Below are positions 23,501 to 33,000 of a DNA stretch of 64,000 bases, piece after piece (positions within the stretch are counted from its first letter, which is position 1; each line of letters begins with the position of its first letter). The stretch is from NCBI GenBank assembly GCA_900291925.1, contig UWYS01000030.1:1-64000 (forward strand), given 5' to 3'. The notes under the pieces were generated by a model that was not told the origin of the DNA, made no database searches, and worked only from the letters and a program-made list of their open reading frames with translations. Origin of the DNA: Thecaphora thlaspeos. Lineage: Eukaryota > Basidiomycota > Ustilaginomycetes > Urocystidales > Glomosporiaceae. A program made the translations under genes and the position numbers.

Positions 23501-23875
23501 AGTGCGCGATGGGAAGTATACTCCTCTCTCTGTCGTTCCTCCGCCGCAGAGACGTCGCAGGGTGAGCTGGAGTTTGACATGCTCCTCGATCGTCTCATCT
23601 GGGACGGACGAGTAATGACCCTCTCTGTTCGCGACGTATCGTCGGATGCCATGCCGGACTTTGCACAAGTCCAGGGAGGAAGAGGCGGGCAGGGACAGGG
23701 AACGTGGAGACCGCACGTCACCGTCGGTACGGCCGAGCAGGAAATCCGACCAGTCGAGGCAAACAGGGCTCTGATGGAGGCTGAACAGGGTAGGGAGGGC
23801 GTCTACCAGATCAGGGTTGGTCGAGACGGACAGGGAATCAGGGCAAAAGGAAGGTTGCAAGGCATGAACCATTGA
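20579..23875 (+). CDS. TRL1: Fungal tRNA ligase (ligase, kinase and cyclic phosphodiesterase domains)
   Basis: The enzyme joins tRNA exons after intron removal and, in fungi, also ligates the HAC1-type mRNA of the unfolded protein response. A single uninterrupted frame gives 1,098 residues, longer than yeast Trl1. The N-terminal adenylyltransferase domain has the nucleotidyl-lysine motif KENG (Lys172). The central kinase has the P-loop PGCGKT (623-628) followed by FGHVQSDDF. The C-terminal cyclic phosphodiesterase has the paired HxT motifs HITLVH (from 941) and HVTVG (from 1046). Extra length lies in low-complexity inserts (poly-Ala and Ser around 390 and 460-480, Gly-rich near 585). The start is the ATG giving MQAEATTQ; the upstream open frame lacks an ATG. 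Four intron-containing tRNA genes in this window are natural substrates. Confidence 0.95.
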   Translation: MQAEATTQRQQSSGVELDEQITNVPNSPASAFASLSLDDDDVERTASTGTRNLAAEVESATQLVEALDAARKKPKPLIRSTGHRVKRTCHEHHLLSWKTSEFAYRKSSSVGSELPTLARGLFTERLLTRDGSIRHRIVVRGYDKFFNLGEMPWTKQEAIAAYTTAPYVLTFKENGCIIFIAALSDQEVVVTSKHSLGSLDGVTMAHAQKGDEWLDVHLQRAGKTRAQLADELWRRNETAVFELCDDSFEEHVLEYSREKSGLHLHGLNVNSASFRTRPMDEVDAFAREWGFIPTRYMVLRSLAELHELTDRIGMSGSWEGEPIEGFVIRTHMPTFATAPGSSSASLSNDAETSLSAAAAVAAAAALARGPVSPPYAPGQAWFYKFKFDEPYLMYRDWRELTRKMLSQKAAWEKTVHSRSGGGSGSPEAAESPSSSEKASVQGVSTAPAEAAMSETDIEAAAAAGTAAASSCTDDGGEAKVSKSQLKKDRKRLDRERQEAEAKQRAAAIQAGIAPPEPPQARSKRPETILFIQWCYDRLYGADGVKARPDLFATFSEGKGIIALRNTFLDYLKTDEGQQKLHALGGGGGGATAATDAPNEHGNTTAAEDARPFTKTVITPIAVPGCGKTVLAVALTDLFGFGHVQSDDFKGKKGFLAGVEKEMASHSVLFADKNNHLFQQRDELVELIQRLSDPNQVVRPKKKKGGKKGETDAPTAIPRIRTVALAWKLDALPLNALHRICSDRIVARGDNHQTLRADVTGAAGTRDHETILWRFLEQLQPYGSALSGEGAEGSGDAHFDQTIWLSADEGLEQSLRRIVEHLCPTLGLAMPSDELIKAALEKALQYKPAVKRETKTDKKAKDEGATSARDADEQEKALGGNSNGGGGGKVRYYGIAVELDLCSVLDAIFSVGASPSDDAVLLHGRQFYHKLRTDKRITLRPHITLVHSAVVAREQELLLSPDQSQGTGTEDVVAASARWEVYSSLCRSSAAETSQGELEFDMLLDRLIWDGRVMTLSVRDVSSDAMPDFAQVQGGRGGQGQGTWRPHVTVGTAEQEIRPVEANRALMEAEQGREGVYQIRVGRDGQGIRAKGRLQGMNH

Positions 23876-24028
23876 TTCGAAGAGGGAGCTTGTTTGTAGT
23901 TCTGTGACGGCCCGTAGAATGAGCGCAACAAAACTCTTCCATCGAGCTCACAATCCAACAACAGCCTGCCATCCCCTTTTCTTTCGTCATCATCGATCGA
24001 GTTCCCCCCTCTACGTCTTTCTCTCCTT

Positions 24029-25138
24029 CTAGAAAGGTCCTTCCATCATCTCCGGAATGCTAGCGGCGGCCATCATGAGCGTGGTGGAGACGGCAAAGGC
24101 GTCGAGGAAGAGTGCGACGACCCATCCACGGACGAGCGCACCGGCTCCCTCCTCGTTGACGATGGCGGCGAACGCGTCCCTGACGCCGCCGTACCTCTTG
24201 GGCCTGAGGGTGATCTTGCTAGCTCCCTTGTCCTCCTCGTCCGTCGCCTCGACGTCGACGGCGTTTGCGGTGTCCTGAACCGAGAGACGGACGGCAACGG
24301 TCCTGAGGGCGAGGGCGGGGAGCCTGAGGGCGACACCGCCGAGAGCCCAGAGGGCGGCGTTGAGCAGGTCGAACCTGAAGCCGCGCGGAGAGGGCGGGAA
24401 GTGCTGCGGAGCCATGTAGGTGAGGATGGGTAGGCCGGCCTGGGCGATAAAGAGGCCAGCGGCGCCAGAGACGATGCCGTGGCTGAACTCGAGCAGCGCG
24501 ACGCGAGGCAGGAAGAGAGAGGCGATGCCAGAGCGTCCGAGCTTGTCGCTCACCTTGTTGACCTTGTGCTTGGCCTCGTTGACCGAGCGCGAAGACGAGG
24601 AGGCCTCAGAGACGTGCGGTACCGAGGTGGGCTGGGTGGTAGCGTTCCACAGGGCAGAGGCGGAGGGCAAGATGGGTGCCAGTTTTCGGCTGGCCGGAGT
24701 GAGGAGGGTGCGGTAGAAGAGCGACGTAAGAGGCTGCAGAATGGCTTTCCAGGTGGACACGGCCAACGTCTGGTGAGCCTCGAGCGGGAGAGCGTCCTTC
24801 CACACCACGCCGGTGGGGAGACCGAGGATGGGCGCGGGGATGACGGCGCGGAAGAGCGAGAGGTAGGCCGGGAGGAGGGAGGAGTAGACGACGCCGTAGA
24901 AGAGGTAAGGGACGATGCCGCGGAACAGCTCAAAGACGCCCTGCGGAGAGGTCAAGAGGTGGTGCTTGAGCGTGGCGTACATGCTGGTCAGCCTGACGCT
25001 GGCCGGTGCGGAGAGGGCATTGGCCAAGTCCGGCTTGGGCTGGTAGTTGGCCCGGAGCGAGAGATCGACGACCTCGTACGGGTACGTCACCAGGGGCGAG
25101 GCGGCTAGCTGGAAGCCGACGGTGGCGATGAGCGACAT
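24029..25138 (-). CDS. Mitochondrial-carrier-like membrane protein, degenerate
   Basis: An intronless frame of 369 residues. The C-terminal part (GGVRDAFAAIVNEEGAGALV then RGW) matches the carrier-family signature around EG-x-x-x-L-x-R-G. The N-terminal YPYEVVDLSLR stands where PxDxxKxRxQ is expected, so the first signature has lost its basic residue. Several hydrophobic segments are present (about 75-100, 215-245, 330-360). A Ser- and charge-rich linker (about 175-200) separates two halves. Degenerate carriers of this kind include outer-membrane fusion or insertion factors. I cannot say which, and transport activity is doubtful. It lies convergent to TRL1, only 153 bp from its stop codon. 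Confidence 0.65.
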   Translation of the reverse strand: MSLIATVGFQLAASPLVTYPYEVVDLSLRANYQPKPDLANALSAPASVRLTSMYATLKHHLLTSPQGVFELFRGIVPYLFYGVVYSSLLPAYLSLFRAVIPAPILGLPTGVVWKDALPLEAHQTLAVSTWKAILQPLTSLFYRTLLTPASRKLAPILPSASALWNATTQPTSVPHVSEASSSSRSVNEAKHKVNKVSDKLGRSGIASLFLPRVALLEFSHGIVSGAAGLFIAQAGLPILTYMAPQHFPPSPRGFRFDLLNAALWALGGVALRLPALALRTVAVRLSVQDTANAVDVEATDEEDKGASKITLRPKRYGGVRDAFAAIVNEEGAGALVRGWVVALFLDAFAVSTTLMMAAASIPEMMEGPF

Positions 25139-25868
25139 GGTTGGTGGGGAGTTGGAGGGAGGGATGTGGCGGACGATATGGTGGTGGTGGTGGTGGTGGT
25201 GGTGCGGGGACTGGCTGCGTGGCCCTAATCCCCAGCCAGAGCATCACGCAGGCCAGGCCAGATGCCCCCCCCCCGCCAGGTGGAGGTGGTGCTCTAAGCG
25301 CGCGCGCCCAGCCAGAGACACAGCGTAACGTCTCTTCGGCTCCGTCTTCAGAGCGGCTCCGCTTGAGACTTGCACAAAGGCCCACCGACGAGGCCAGGCC
25401 GTGGCAGATTGCGGAAAAGCGTCTCTTCGTACTCGTCGTTGTGGAAAACGTATCAACGTGGTGACAAGAGGGACAAGCTGCATACAAGGTGGAGAGCCAT
25501 GCAGGAAGCCGGGTTCAATGGATATGTATAAAAGTACAGCGATGGTATGGGGAAGAGACAAGAGAGCCAGGTGCACCGGAGCCTGGTTGAACCCTCACTG
25601 ACCCTTGACGAAGCGGTGACGACGGAACTACGTGCAAGTAGAAACGAGGAGAGAAGTGATGCGTGACACGGTGACGAGATGTAGAAAGGGGCGAGGAAAA
25701 GTAAGGGTTTAGAGAGGGAGGGAGAATGGGAAGGGTTTAGAGAGGGAGGGGGAATGGGACACAGAGAGAGAGAGAAAGAGGAAACCGAAGAATCAATTAG
25801 TGCGGCAAGAAGCAGAGTCGGCGGAGGGTGGATGGCCAAGAGCAAGTCGGACGGGTTGGTAGCCCTGG
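25139..25868. other. Spacer with simple repeats between carrier-like and Ecl1-like genes
   Basis: 730 bp between two minus-strand genes. There is a GGT run at about 25180-25203. A 28-bp direct repeat starting AAGGGTTTAGAGAGGGAGGG occurs twice at about 25704-25757. No gene is supported. Confidence 0.5.
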
Positions 25869-28800
25869 TCAAGCATCAAAATAGAAGAGCTTCTTCCGAT
25901 GCTGCGAAGGAGGAGGACCGGTGCCGTCGGCACGCCCTTCGGACTGTCCGCTCCCCTCTTCGCGCTGCGCCCGTCCGGTCAGGTGCTTGGCGAGGCCGCC
26001 GGCGTCGAGACCCCAGCCCGAGTCATAAACATCATGCGTCTCCCGGTTGGGCAGCTGAAGGACAGGATACGTCTTGAGCCCAGGGAGCGCCTCGTAGCTC
26101 CAGTTGTGGTTCGACGTGCCCCTGTCTAATGGCGGAGCCGCCGCCGCCATCGTCGTAAGGCCGGACGATTCGCCGCCGCTCGGGTTGACGCCACTCAGGC
26201 GGTGGGTACTCGACGCGTCGCCGCCCATCGAGCTCCTCGATCGCGGCGGAGGCATCATCCCGGCTCGGCTGCGGTGGGCTTGCGACATCGCGCTGCTGGG
26301 CCGCGAGATGAAGTCTCCGCTGGTCAAGTCGCGCGACGTCATCTCGCCGCCGTCCTCGGGCACGCTCGGGGTAGGGCTGCGTTGAATCAGCGTCGGCATG
26401 GTCGAGTGTCGCCCCACTACGGGCGCGTGGCCATGAGGGTGGGCTCCCAGCATGCCCAGCGTACCCAGCTGCAGGCTGGTGTGGTGGCGCACTGGATGCG
26501 GTCCACGCTGATGGTGGTGACCGCCCCCGTGCGGCGAGGGGCCATGGGCGTGGTAGTGGGCGCCATGGTGAGAGTGACGGTGACCATGATGGGCAACTGC
26601 GGCGGCGCGCGAAGCGGCTGCAGCCGCTACATGGCCATAGCCGATCGAGGTGCTGTGGTGATGGGCGCCGGCACCGGTCAGTGGCGGCGCCATGGGACCC
26701 GGCACGATCGATGTCATGGCGCTCCAGCCCAGGCCCTTGGCGCGGGGCGACGTGCCGCTGCTGTAGAAGCCCGCTGCGCTACCGGGTCGCGACGGGGCGA
26801 CGATGGTGCGGCCATCTGCAGTGACAATGGGCGGGAACGCGCCCTGGAACGGGCTTCGCATCATAGCGGGCGACGGTAGACCGTTGGGATGGCCAGCCAT
26901 GCCAGGCGTGGCGGACCGCTGCGGCGGCATGCCCGCATAGACGCCGTTGGAGCCGGCGCTGCCGACAACCATCTGCGGCGTCGAACTCTGGGTACGCGTC
27001 CGGCTGTGGCTGGCGGCGCGAGCGCTGTGCGGCACGTTACCGTAGAGCAGGTTGATGCTACTGTTGGTGCGGCTGATGGGGGCGAGCAGGGGCGGCAGGA
27101 CGTGGACGTCACGGCTCCGTCGCTGCCGGTTGGCCTCCTTGCGCTCCTGCCGTCGTCGCGCTTTTTCCTCGTCCGTCATGGCGGCCGTTCGCGAAAAGCT
27201 GCCCTCGCGGCTGCGGAACTCGGGGCTTATACCCGCCGCCGTCGCGCTGACGCCCGCATAGGAGCCAGCCTGACCGCCATAGTGTTCACTGGCGTCACCT
27301 GGGATCTCTCCATGACCGATCTCATTGACGAAGGCAGGGACGCGACCCCGGCGAATGGTGGGCTTCGCGACCAGGCTCTGCGTCGGGGTATCGTCGCGTC
27401 CATGCGCTTGGCCAGACTGTGACAGCATGGCGTCCAGCTGATGACGCTGCTGCGACGAGTCCTGCGAGCTCAAGTCTCGCCTCATGGGCGGAGCGGGCTC
27501 GCGGAACTGCAGCCTGCCGGCGGGGGAGCGGCTTTGCGAGCTGCGCCGGCCACATCCCGTCGTCTCGTCTGCCTCGCCATGTCCTGCATGCGCAGCGGCG
27601 ACGCGGCCCTCCTCATCGTCGACCAGGTCAAGGTCCGGAGGTGCACCGCGAAGGGTCGCCCAAGCAGACGAGATCGATCGGAACCAGCCGCTGTTCGAGC
27701 ATGAGCCGCTGATCGAAGGTCGGCGTGCGCCGCCAGTGCCGGTGCCGGTGCCGGTAGGTGATGTGATTACTGGTCCGAAGAGGGACAGCCGCCGCGATTT
27801 GCTCTCGGACAGGCTGTTCGATGTGTGTCGCTCATGCGCGCGCGATTGCGCCATCTTGAGGTTCCCCACTGCGAGGCTCAGATTGTCAACGGAAGCAGGC
27901 TGGCCGCCGTCATCGTTGTCCTCGCGCCTGCTCGCAGCGTCGCGCGGCGATGACCAGCCCGTCCCTTGCACCATGTCGATGTTAGCCGTCGTAGCACGCC
28001 TGCCCGCCGTCGTCGTTACTGCATACGACGTGCTGCGACGGTGGTGATGGTGATGCTGCTGCTGCTGCTGCTGCTGGCGCGTGCTGTCCGGGCCAGGGAC
28101 GGTGATACCGCTGGAGCCGGGCAGAGTGTGCTCGCTGCCTGCAAGACTCCGCGAGACAAATGACCCGTGGACGGGAGCGGCGGCAAAACTGCCAGCGTGC
28201 TCGTGCCAGACATCGACCGAGGGGGCCGCATGCTGGTGGAGGCTGCTGCCACGGAGCAGGTGGAGAGGGCTTGTGGTGAAGCTGGCAGCCGCTGCGTTGA
28301 CCGCCGCAGTGGACAGCCGCCTTGAGTGGCGACCGCCCTGGCCGCCGTTTGTCGCCGGGACTGAAACCGTCTGCGCACAGCCCTCGAGGGCGGGACCGGT
28401 CGAGTGCCGCGGTGTGACGGCCGGAGTCGCGGTGACGGTCGTGCGCCCCGACTGAAGAGACTCCGGCGCCGGCTCCCGTGCGTCGTCGCTGTTGTTGCTA
28501 CGAGCGCGCCTCGCGGCGGGACTAGTCCGCTTGATGGTACCAGGAACTGCGCTGGCGCCGGCACTGCCCTCGTAGGGTCGCCTCAGCTTGGGTTCCCACA
28601 GGCTCACGTTGCTTCCGGTGCTCTCGGTGTCTGCGGTGCTGGCGCTGCCAACGGGACCGGTGGAGGTGCGCGGAGGAAGCTGGCTCGAGCGGCGCTTGTC
28701 GGCGTCGAAAGCGACGCCATCGCCCTGCCGCGACCGCAGGCTCGAGGCTGAGTTTCGCTTTACCTGGGTCGAGGCAGAAGTGTGGCCAGCCACGACGGGA

Positions 28801-30005
28801 AAGTAACTGTCGACGGCACCGGACCCGCCCGGCGGATGCAGATTGAGTGGTGTGACAATGCGTCCGCTCGCCGTCCTCGCCTTCTGGCCGGCGCCGGGCC
28901 TCCCGTAGATGTGGCCGCCAGAGCTCTCCGTCGTGTCGCTCGCTCCGCTCGGCACGGTCGCTCCGCCAGCACTGCCGCCCTCGACATACTTTTCCATGCA
29001 CTCCGGGCACATGCACTCGCTCTCGGGCGTGCCGGCGACATAGGGGATGGAAACCGAGCTCAGGCTAGTCGACCGGGGCCACTGCGAGGCCGCAGGCCCG
29101 ACGGGCTGCAGGGGCTGCGAGAGGTATTGAGACAGCTCGCCCAGGCCGCTCGAGCGGTCCTGGTCGATCGCACGGCAGCGCTCGGAGCAGTAGAGCTGCG
29201 CGGGCGTCTTTTTCTTCTCGGCCATCTCGGCCTGCTGCTGCTTGAGAGCGACTGGCGTCAGGCCGCCGAGGAAGCCGCGTGACTTGGGCTTAGCGGCGGT
29301 AGCTTCGTCACTCTTGACCGAAGAGAGCCCGCTGTTGCTGTGGTTGAGCGACTTGACGCTCGCGGTGGAGCTCCGTCGACTGATGGCGGGACTGCGTCGG
29401 CCGGGGCCTTTGGCGGTGCCGTCAGCCTTGCCCTTGCCCTTGACGTCGTCCTGGGTGGGATGGAGCTTGGTGGTGGGTCGCAGCTCGCTCAGCGCGTTAA
29501 GGCGGCTGCCTGCGCTGCCGGTCCGCTTGTGCGGTCCGAGCGGGCCGTTGGGTCCTCGAGCTTGGAGGCGTCCGGCGGAGTTGGTGCGCTTGAGGTCTGC
29601 TCCGCCCTTGCCTCCATTGCCGCTGCTGGTGGTGGAAGCGCCGCCTTCACGGTACGCTCCAGCCGGCGCCGGGGGGTGATCGGAGCTGCTGTCGGGGACG
29701 CGGGCCTTGATCGTCCCGGAGCGGCTCTTAAGGCTGGTGTGCGACGCTCTAGACGTCTCGGCCTCGCCCGCCTTGGCCAGCCCTTCGCCCGGCTCGATCA
29801 GGCAGTCGCATGTGGCGCAGTAGTTTTGCGTCCATAGCTCCTGGCCGTCCATCTCAAGGGCGGCCTCCTCCTCGTCGCTGCTGTCGTCGTCCGTGGTCGT
29901 CTCCTCGTCATCGCTCTGGGCCACGGGGGGCGGCAGGGACTTGAGCTTGTCCGACTTGTCACTCCCTGGAGGCCTTTGGTGACCCGAAGGTGCGACGGCT
30001 GGCAT
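25869..30005 (-). CDS. Very large Ecl1-type zinc-binding protein, mostly disordered
   Basis: A single frame of 1,378 residues. Near the N-terminus, after an acidic stretch (DDEETTTDDDSSDEEE), is YCATCDCLIEPG (Cys63, Cys66). Much later comes YCSERCRAIDQ (Cys273, Cys277). Together they match the paired cysteines of the fungal Ecl1 life-span regulatory family, here split by a disordered insert of about 206 residues. A further CMCPECMEKY follows. The remaining thousand residues are Ser-, Pro-, His- and Gly-rich, with His runs near 780 and 1,180 and a basic stretch KARRRQERKEANRQRRSR. The protein is probably regulatory. The start chosen is MPAVAPSG; an in-frame ATG at 30240 would add 78 residues. 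Long low-complexity tails make further assignment unsafe. Confidence 0.7.
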   Translation of the reverse strand: MPAVAPSGHQRPPGSDKSDKLKSLPPPVAQSDDEETTTDDDSSDEEEAALEMDGQELWTQNYCATCDCLIEPGEGLAKAGEAETSRASHTSLKSRSGTIKARVPDSSSDHPPAPAGAYREGGASTTSSGNGGKGGADLKRTNSAGRLQARGPNGPLGPHKRTGSAGSRLNALSELRPTTKLHPTQDDVKGKGKADGTAKGPGRRSPAISRRSSTASVKSLNHSNSGLSSVKSDEATAAKPKSRGFLGGLTPVALKQQQAEMAEKKKTPAQLYCSERCRAIDQDRSSGLGELSQYLSQPLQPVGPAASQWPRSTSLSSVSIPYVAGTPESECMCPECMEKYVEGGSAGGATVPSGASDTTESSGGHIYGRPGAGQKARTASGRIVTPLNLHPPGGSGAVDSYFPVVAGHTSASTQVKRNSASSLRSRQGDGVAFDADKRRSSQLPPRTSTGPVGSASTADTESTGSNVSLWEPKLRRPYEGSAGASAVPGTIKRTSPAARRARSNNSDDAREPAPESLQSGRTTVTATPAVTPRHSTGPALEGCAQTVSVPATNGGQGGRHSRRLSTAAVNAAAASFTTSPLHLLRGSSLHQHAAPSVDVWHEHAGSFAAAPVHGSFVSRSLAGSEHTLPGSSGITVPGPDSTRQQQQQQQHHHHHRRSTSYAVTTTAGRRATTANIDMVQGTGWSSPRDAASRREDNDDGGQPASVDNLSLAVGNLKMAQSRAHERHTSNSLSESKSRRLSLFGPVITSPTGTGTGTGGARRPSISGSCSNSGWFRSISSAWATLRGAPPDLDLVDDEEGRVAAAHAGHGEADETTGCGRRSSQSRSPAGRLQFREPAPPMRRDLSSQDSSQQRHQLDAMLSQSGQAHGRDDTPTQSLVAKPTIRRGRVPAFVNEIGHGEIPGDASEHYGGQAGSYAGVSATAAGISPEFRSREGSFSRTAAMTDEEKARRRQERKEANRQRRSRDVHVLPPLLAPISRTNSSINLLYGNVPHSARAASHSRTRTQSSTPQMVVGSAGSNGVYAGMPPQRSATPGMAGHPNGLPSPAMMRSPFQGAFPPIVTADGRTIVAPSRPGSAAGFYSSGTSPRAKGLGWSAMTSIVPGPMAPPLTGAGAHHHSTSIGYGHVAAAAASRAAAVAHHGHRHSHHGAHYHAHGPSPHGGGHHHQRGPHPVRHHTSLQLGTLGMLGAHPHGHAPVVGRHSTMPTLIQRSPTPSVPEDGGEMTSRDLTSGDFISRPSSAMSQAHRSRAGMMPPPRSRSSMGGDASSTHRLSGVNPSGGESSGLTTMAAAAPPLDRGTSNHNWSYEALPGLKTYPVLQLPNRETHDVYDSGWGLDAGGLAKHLTGRAQREEGSGQSEGRADGTGPPPSQHRKKLFYFDA

Positions 30006-33000
30006 CGTGGCCCGAGATGCCTGCGTCGAAGCGGAGGCTGGGTCTTGGTCAGCCGTTTGTGCGGTTGGCGGGAGGTCGAAGATCACAGATCGCCGTCTCC
30101 CCTTCAGTCGCAGCAAGCAAGTAGCAAAGTCCGAGATGAAGATGGCGGAAGGGTCACCAGGACGGAGAGAAGAGAGGGGAAAGAGTGAGGTCAGAGCACT
30201 GAATGCGGCGTGGCACGGTGCAGCCTCAATCGGGGACATCAACCGACTGCACCAGCCGCCTCTGCTCTGCAAAGAGAGACACCCACCTGCTCAGTAAAAC
30301 TGATCCCCTGGGGTATCTCGCAGGCTTCGTCTGGTATCAACGGCGGTGTACTGGTGGTATATGCAGGCGTTTTGTAGCTGTACAGCGCATACGATATGAT
30401 CGAGGACGACTGGCGAGACAAGTGATGTAGATTGAGATGGACGGAGTTCCGCTTAGGCGTCGTCGGCGGTGAGTCGGCGGTAGGTGAGAGGGGCGACGGC
30501 TGCTGTCAGGACGATCAGTCGGGCTACTGCAGAAAGGGATGGGGTTCAACGGCAGCGACTCGAGCCGGCAAGGAGAGGCGTTGGTGATGCAGAGAGGGAG
30601 GCAGCGTGAGCGAGGCGAGGTGAGGCAGAAGGCGATGGGGAGGGCGAGCCGCTGGATGACGAGAATGGTCGGCTAGCACAAGAGCTTGCCGTCGGAGAAG
30701 GGCGCAACGGTGGAGCAGAAGGGTGATTGGAGTGACACCAAGTGGGCGCTGACTAGACCATGTCGAGAGGATCTAGAGGATGGTGGTGGGCGGCTGGTCG
30801 TGAGTCGCAGAGAGGGATGGAGACGAGGAGCGAACGTGCACCAGGGCAAGGAGGTGGACAGAAGGAAGAGGGAGGATGAAGGGAAGCAGGCAGGCAGGGC
30901 AGGCAGGGCAGGCAGGGCAGGCAGGGCAGGCGGCAGAGAGTAGGCTGCGAAGATCGATGCGATGGATGTAGCCAGCAAAGGAGAAATGGCGGCTGGTCCG
31001 GCAGGAAAAGGGGCAGGTGGGAGCGAGCGAGGAGACAGGAGGCTATAGGGGAGGGCGACGAGGGAAAAGGCCGGCTATTCGTCGTCAGGTTTAGCGGCGC
31101 GCTGAGGAAGTGAGCAAAGGGCGGTGTGGTTCGGAGGAATTGATGAAGGATCCGAGCGTTGCCTTAGGGCTGCGCTCTCTGCTCTGCTGCCCTGCCTGCC
31201 TCGACGCAGCCCGCGGCGGCCGCACAGCGCGGCGGCACGGGCCCCCGCCTCGACCATCGACGGGCCCTCCGAAACACGCCTTGCGCCAAGAGGGACGATG
31301 CTGTGGTTGAGGGTCATAGCCGGGTCTGCCACAGGTGCTGTCCGGCTCTGCGCTTGCGCTTGAATCGTCCCATCTGACCACGGCCATCGTCGACGCGGGG
31401 AGATGGGCGGGAGGCCGCTTCTCCGCCATCGAGCGGAATGGAAGCGCCCGTCCGCCCGTCTCCCCGCCCGTCTCCCCGCCCGCTCCCACACGCACGAGCA
31501 CACACGAGCACACACGCACGAGCACACACCTCGCACGCTCACACAAGGTGGGCTTACGTCGGATGGGGAGTCAAGATCACCAAGACAGGCGGGGAGAGGC
31601 ACGTCTCACACCTTGTCCTTCCTTCGCACTACGGCAACTACAGAGTATCGGCATGCTTAGGAATCACTTGACGTCCGGTACCGGCTCTGCTGCTGTGAGC
31701 GTTGAGGTAGAGTAACTACATGTACTCTCTGTAGGAAAGCACAGACATCCAACCAGCAAAGCGGCGCGGACTCCGTTCCCGTTCTCAAGGCGCAGGACGG
31801 TCATATGGTACGGGATGTAGCTGCTCTTCTCCGCCGCCGCCGCCGCCGCCGCCATCCTTTCCTTTCCCATTCGAGCGTTCACTCCGGCGTCGTGTTGGTC
31901 CACCGTCGCTTTGTTGATGATCTGCCTGTGTCAATTTAGGCTGCCCCTCGTTCCCCATGATCTACCCTGGACAGGCCGATTTGATTGTTCACGATGATCA
32001 GGGGCCGCTACTTACCTACTACCGCTGTCTCCATCTTAGGATCGTGTCGGGACGACCTCGGTTAGATCACGTCGATGCATGACCAGCGAGGAGGCAGCGA
32101 AGCCCGTCGATAGACGCAGACACAGTATGTACGTTGACCATCGGAGTGGGGGAGAAGCAGACAAAGAAGCTTGGCTTGCTCACACATCTCTATGGCGTTA
32201 TGCCCTCTTGTGTGTGCTATTTTCGACGGAAGCGGGGCGTGCGTACAGTGAGAGTACTGTACGTGTCCAAGGCCGGCATGTCACACCGGACTGACCGACC
32301 ACCCGAACAGGCAGCTTGCACCGACACGATGCTGCGCCGTCATGGTTGACGGAAAAGCTCTCATGCTCGCGAGGAACTGGCTCGCTTCTTCCTCACCATT
32401 CACCGAGGACCAGCTCGTCCCGGGAAGTCGAGCGGGCACTTTGCCATGGAAGGGCCACACGTCAGGGCCAAGAACAAGGAGCTGGGCTCTGGTGTGATTC
32501 GCATCCTCTGCGTCTGGAGGAATGGCACGGTGTCGTCGGTACCGACACCAGCGTCATCTCGGACCATGTACAAAAGAACAATCAAGTAGTTGAGGCGATC
32601 TTACCACGGAAACATCGTCTTGCCTAGCAAGCCAGCTAGCTACTTCAGCCCAGGACTGGTCGTGGCCAGGTCGTCGCGTGTGCGTTGACGTAGCCGTCGC
32701 CCTCGCTCACGTTGTGGAGAGTACACGGTGAAGATGCGGCGACTTGATCCGCACGAGGAGCAGAAGCAAACGTGATGAGAGTCATAGACGAATCAACAGA
32801 AGAAAGTAGGCGCACACGGTCGTCGCCGTCGTCCCACGGATGCGAAGAGGGGAGGATGATATCATCCCTCCATTGACACCACCAAGAGCCGTGGTCAACG
32901 GTGCGTTCGTCTGCGAGCTTTCGTCGCCTCGTCGTATTATGTATTGCTTGCACCGCCTGGTGAGTATACGTAAACGAGCAGCATGGGAAGAGGCGACGGC

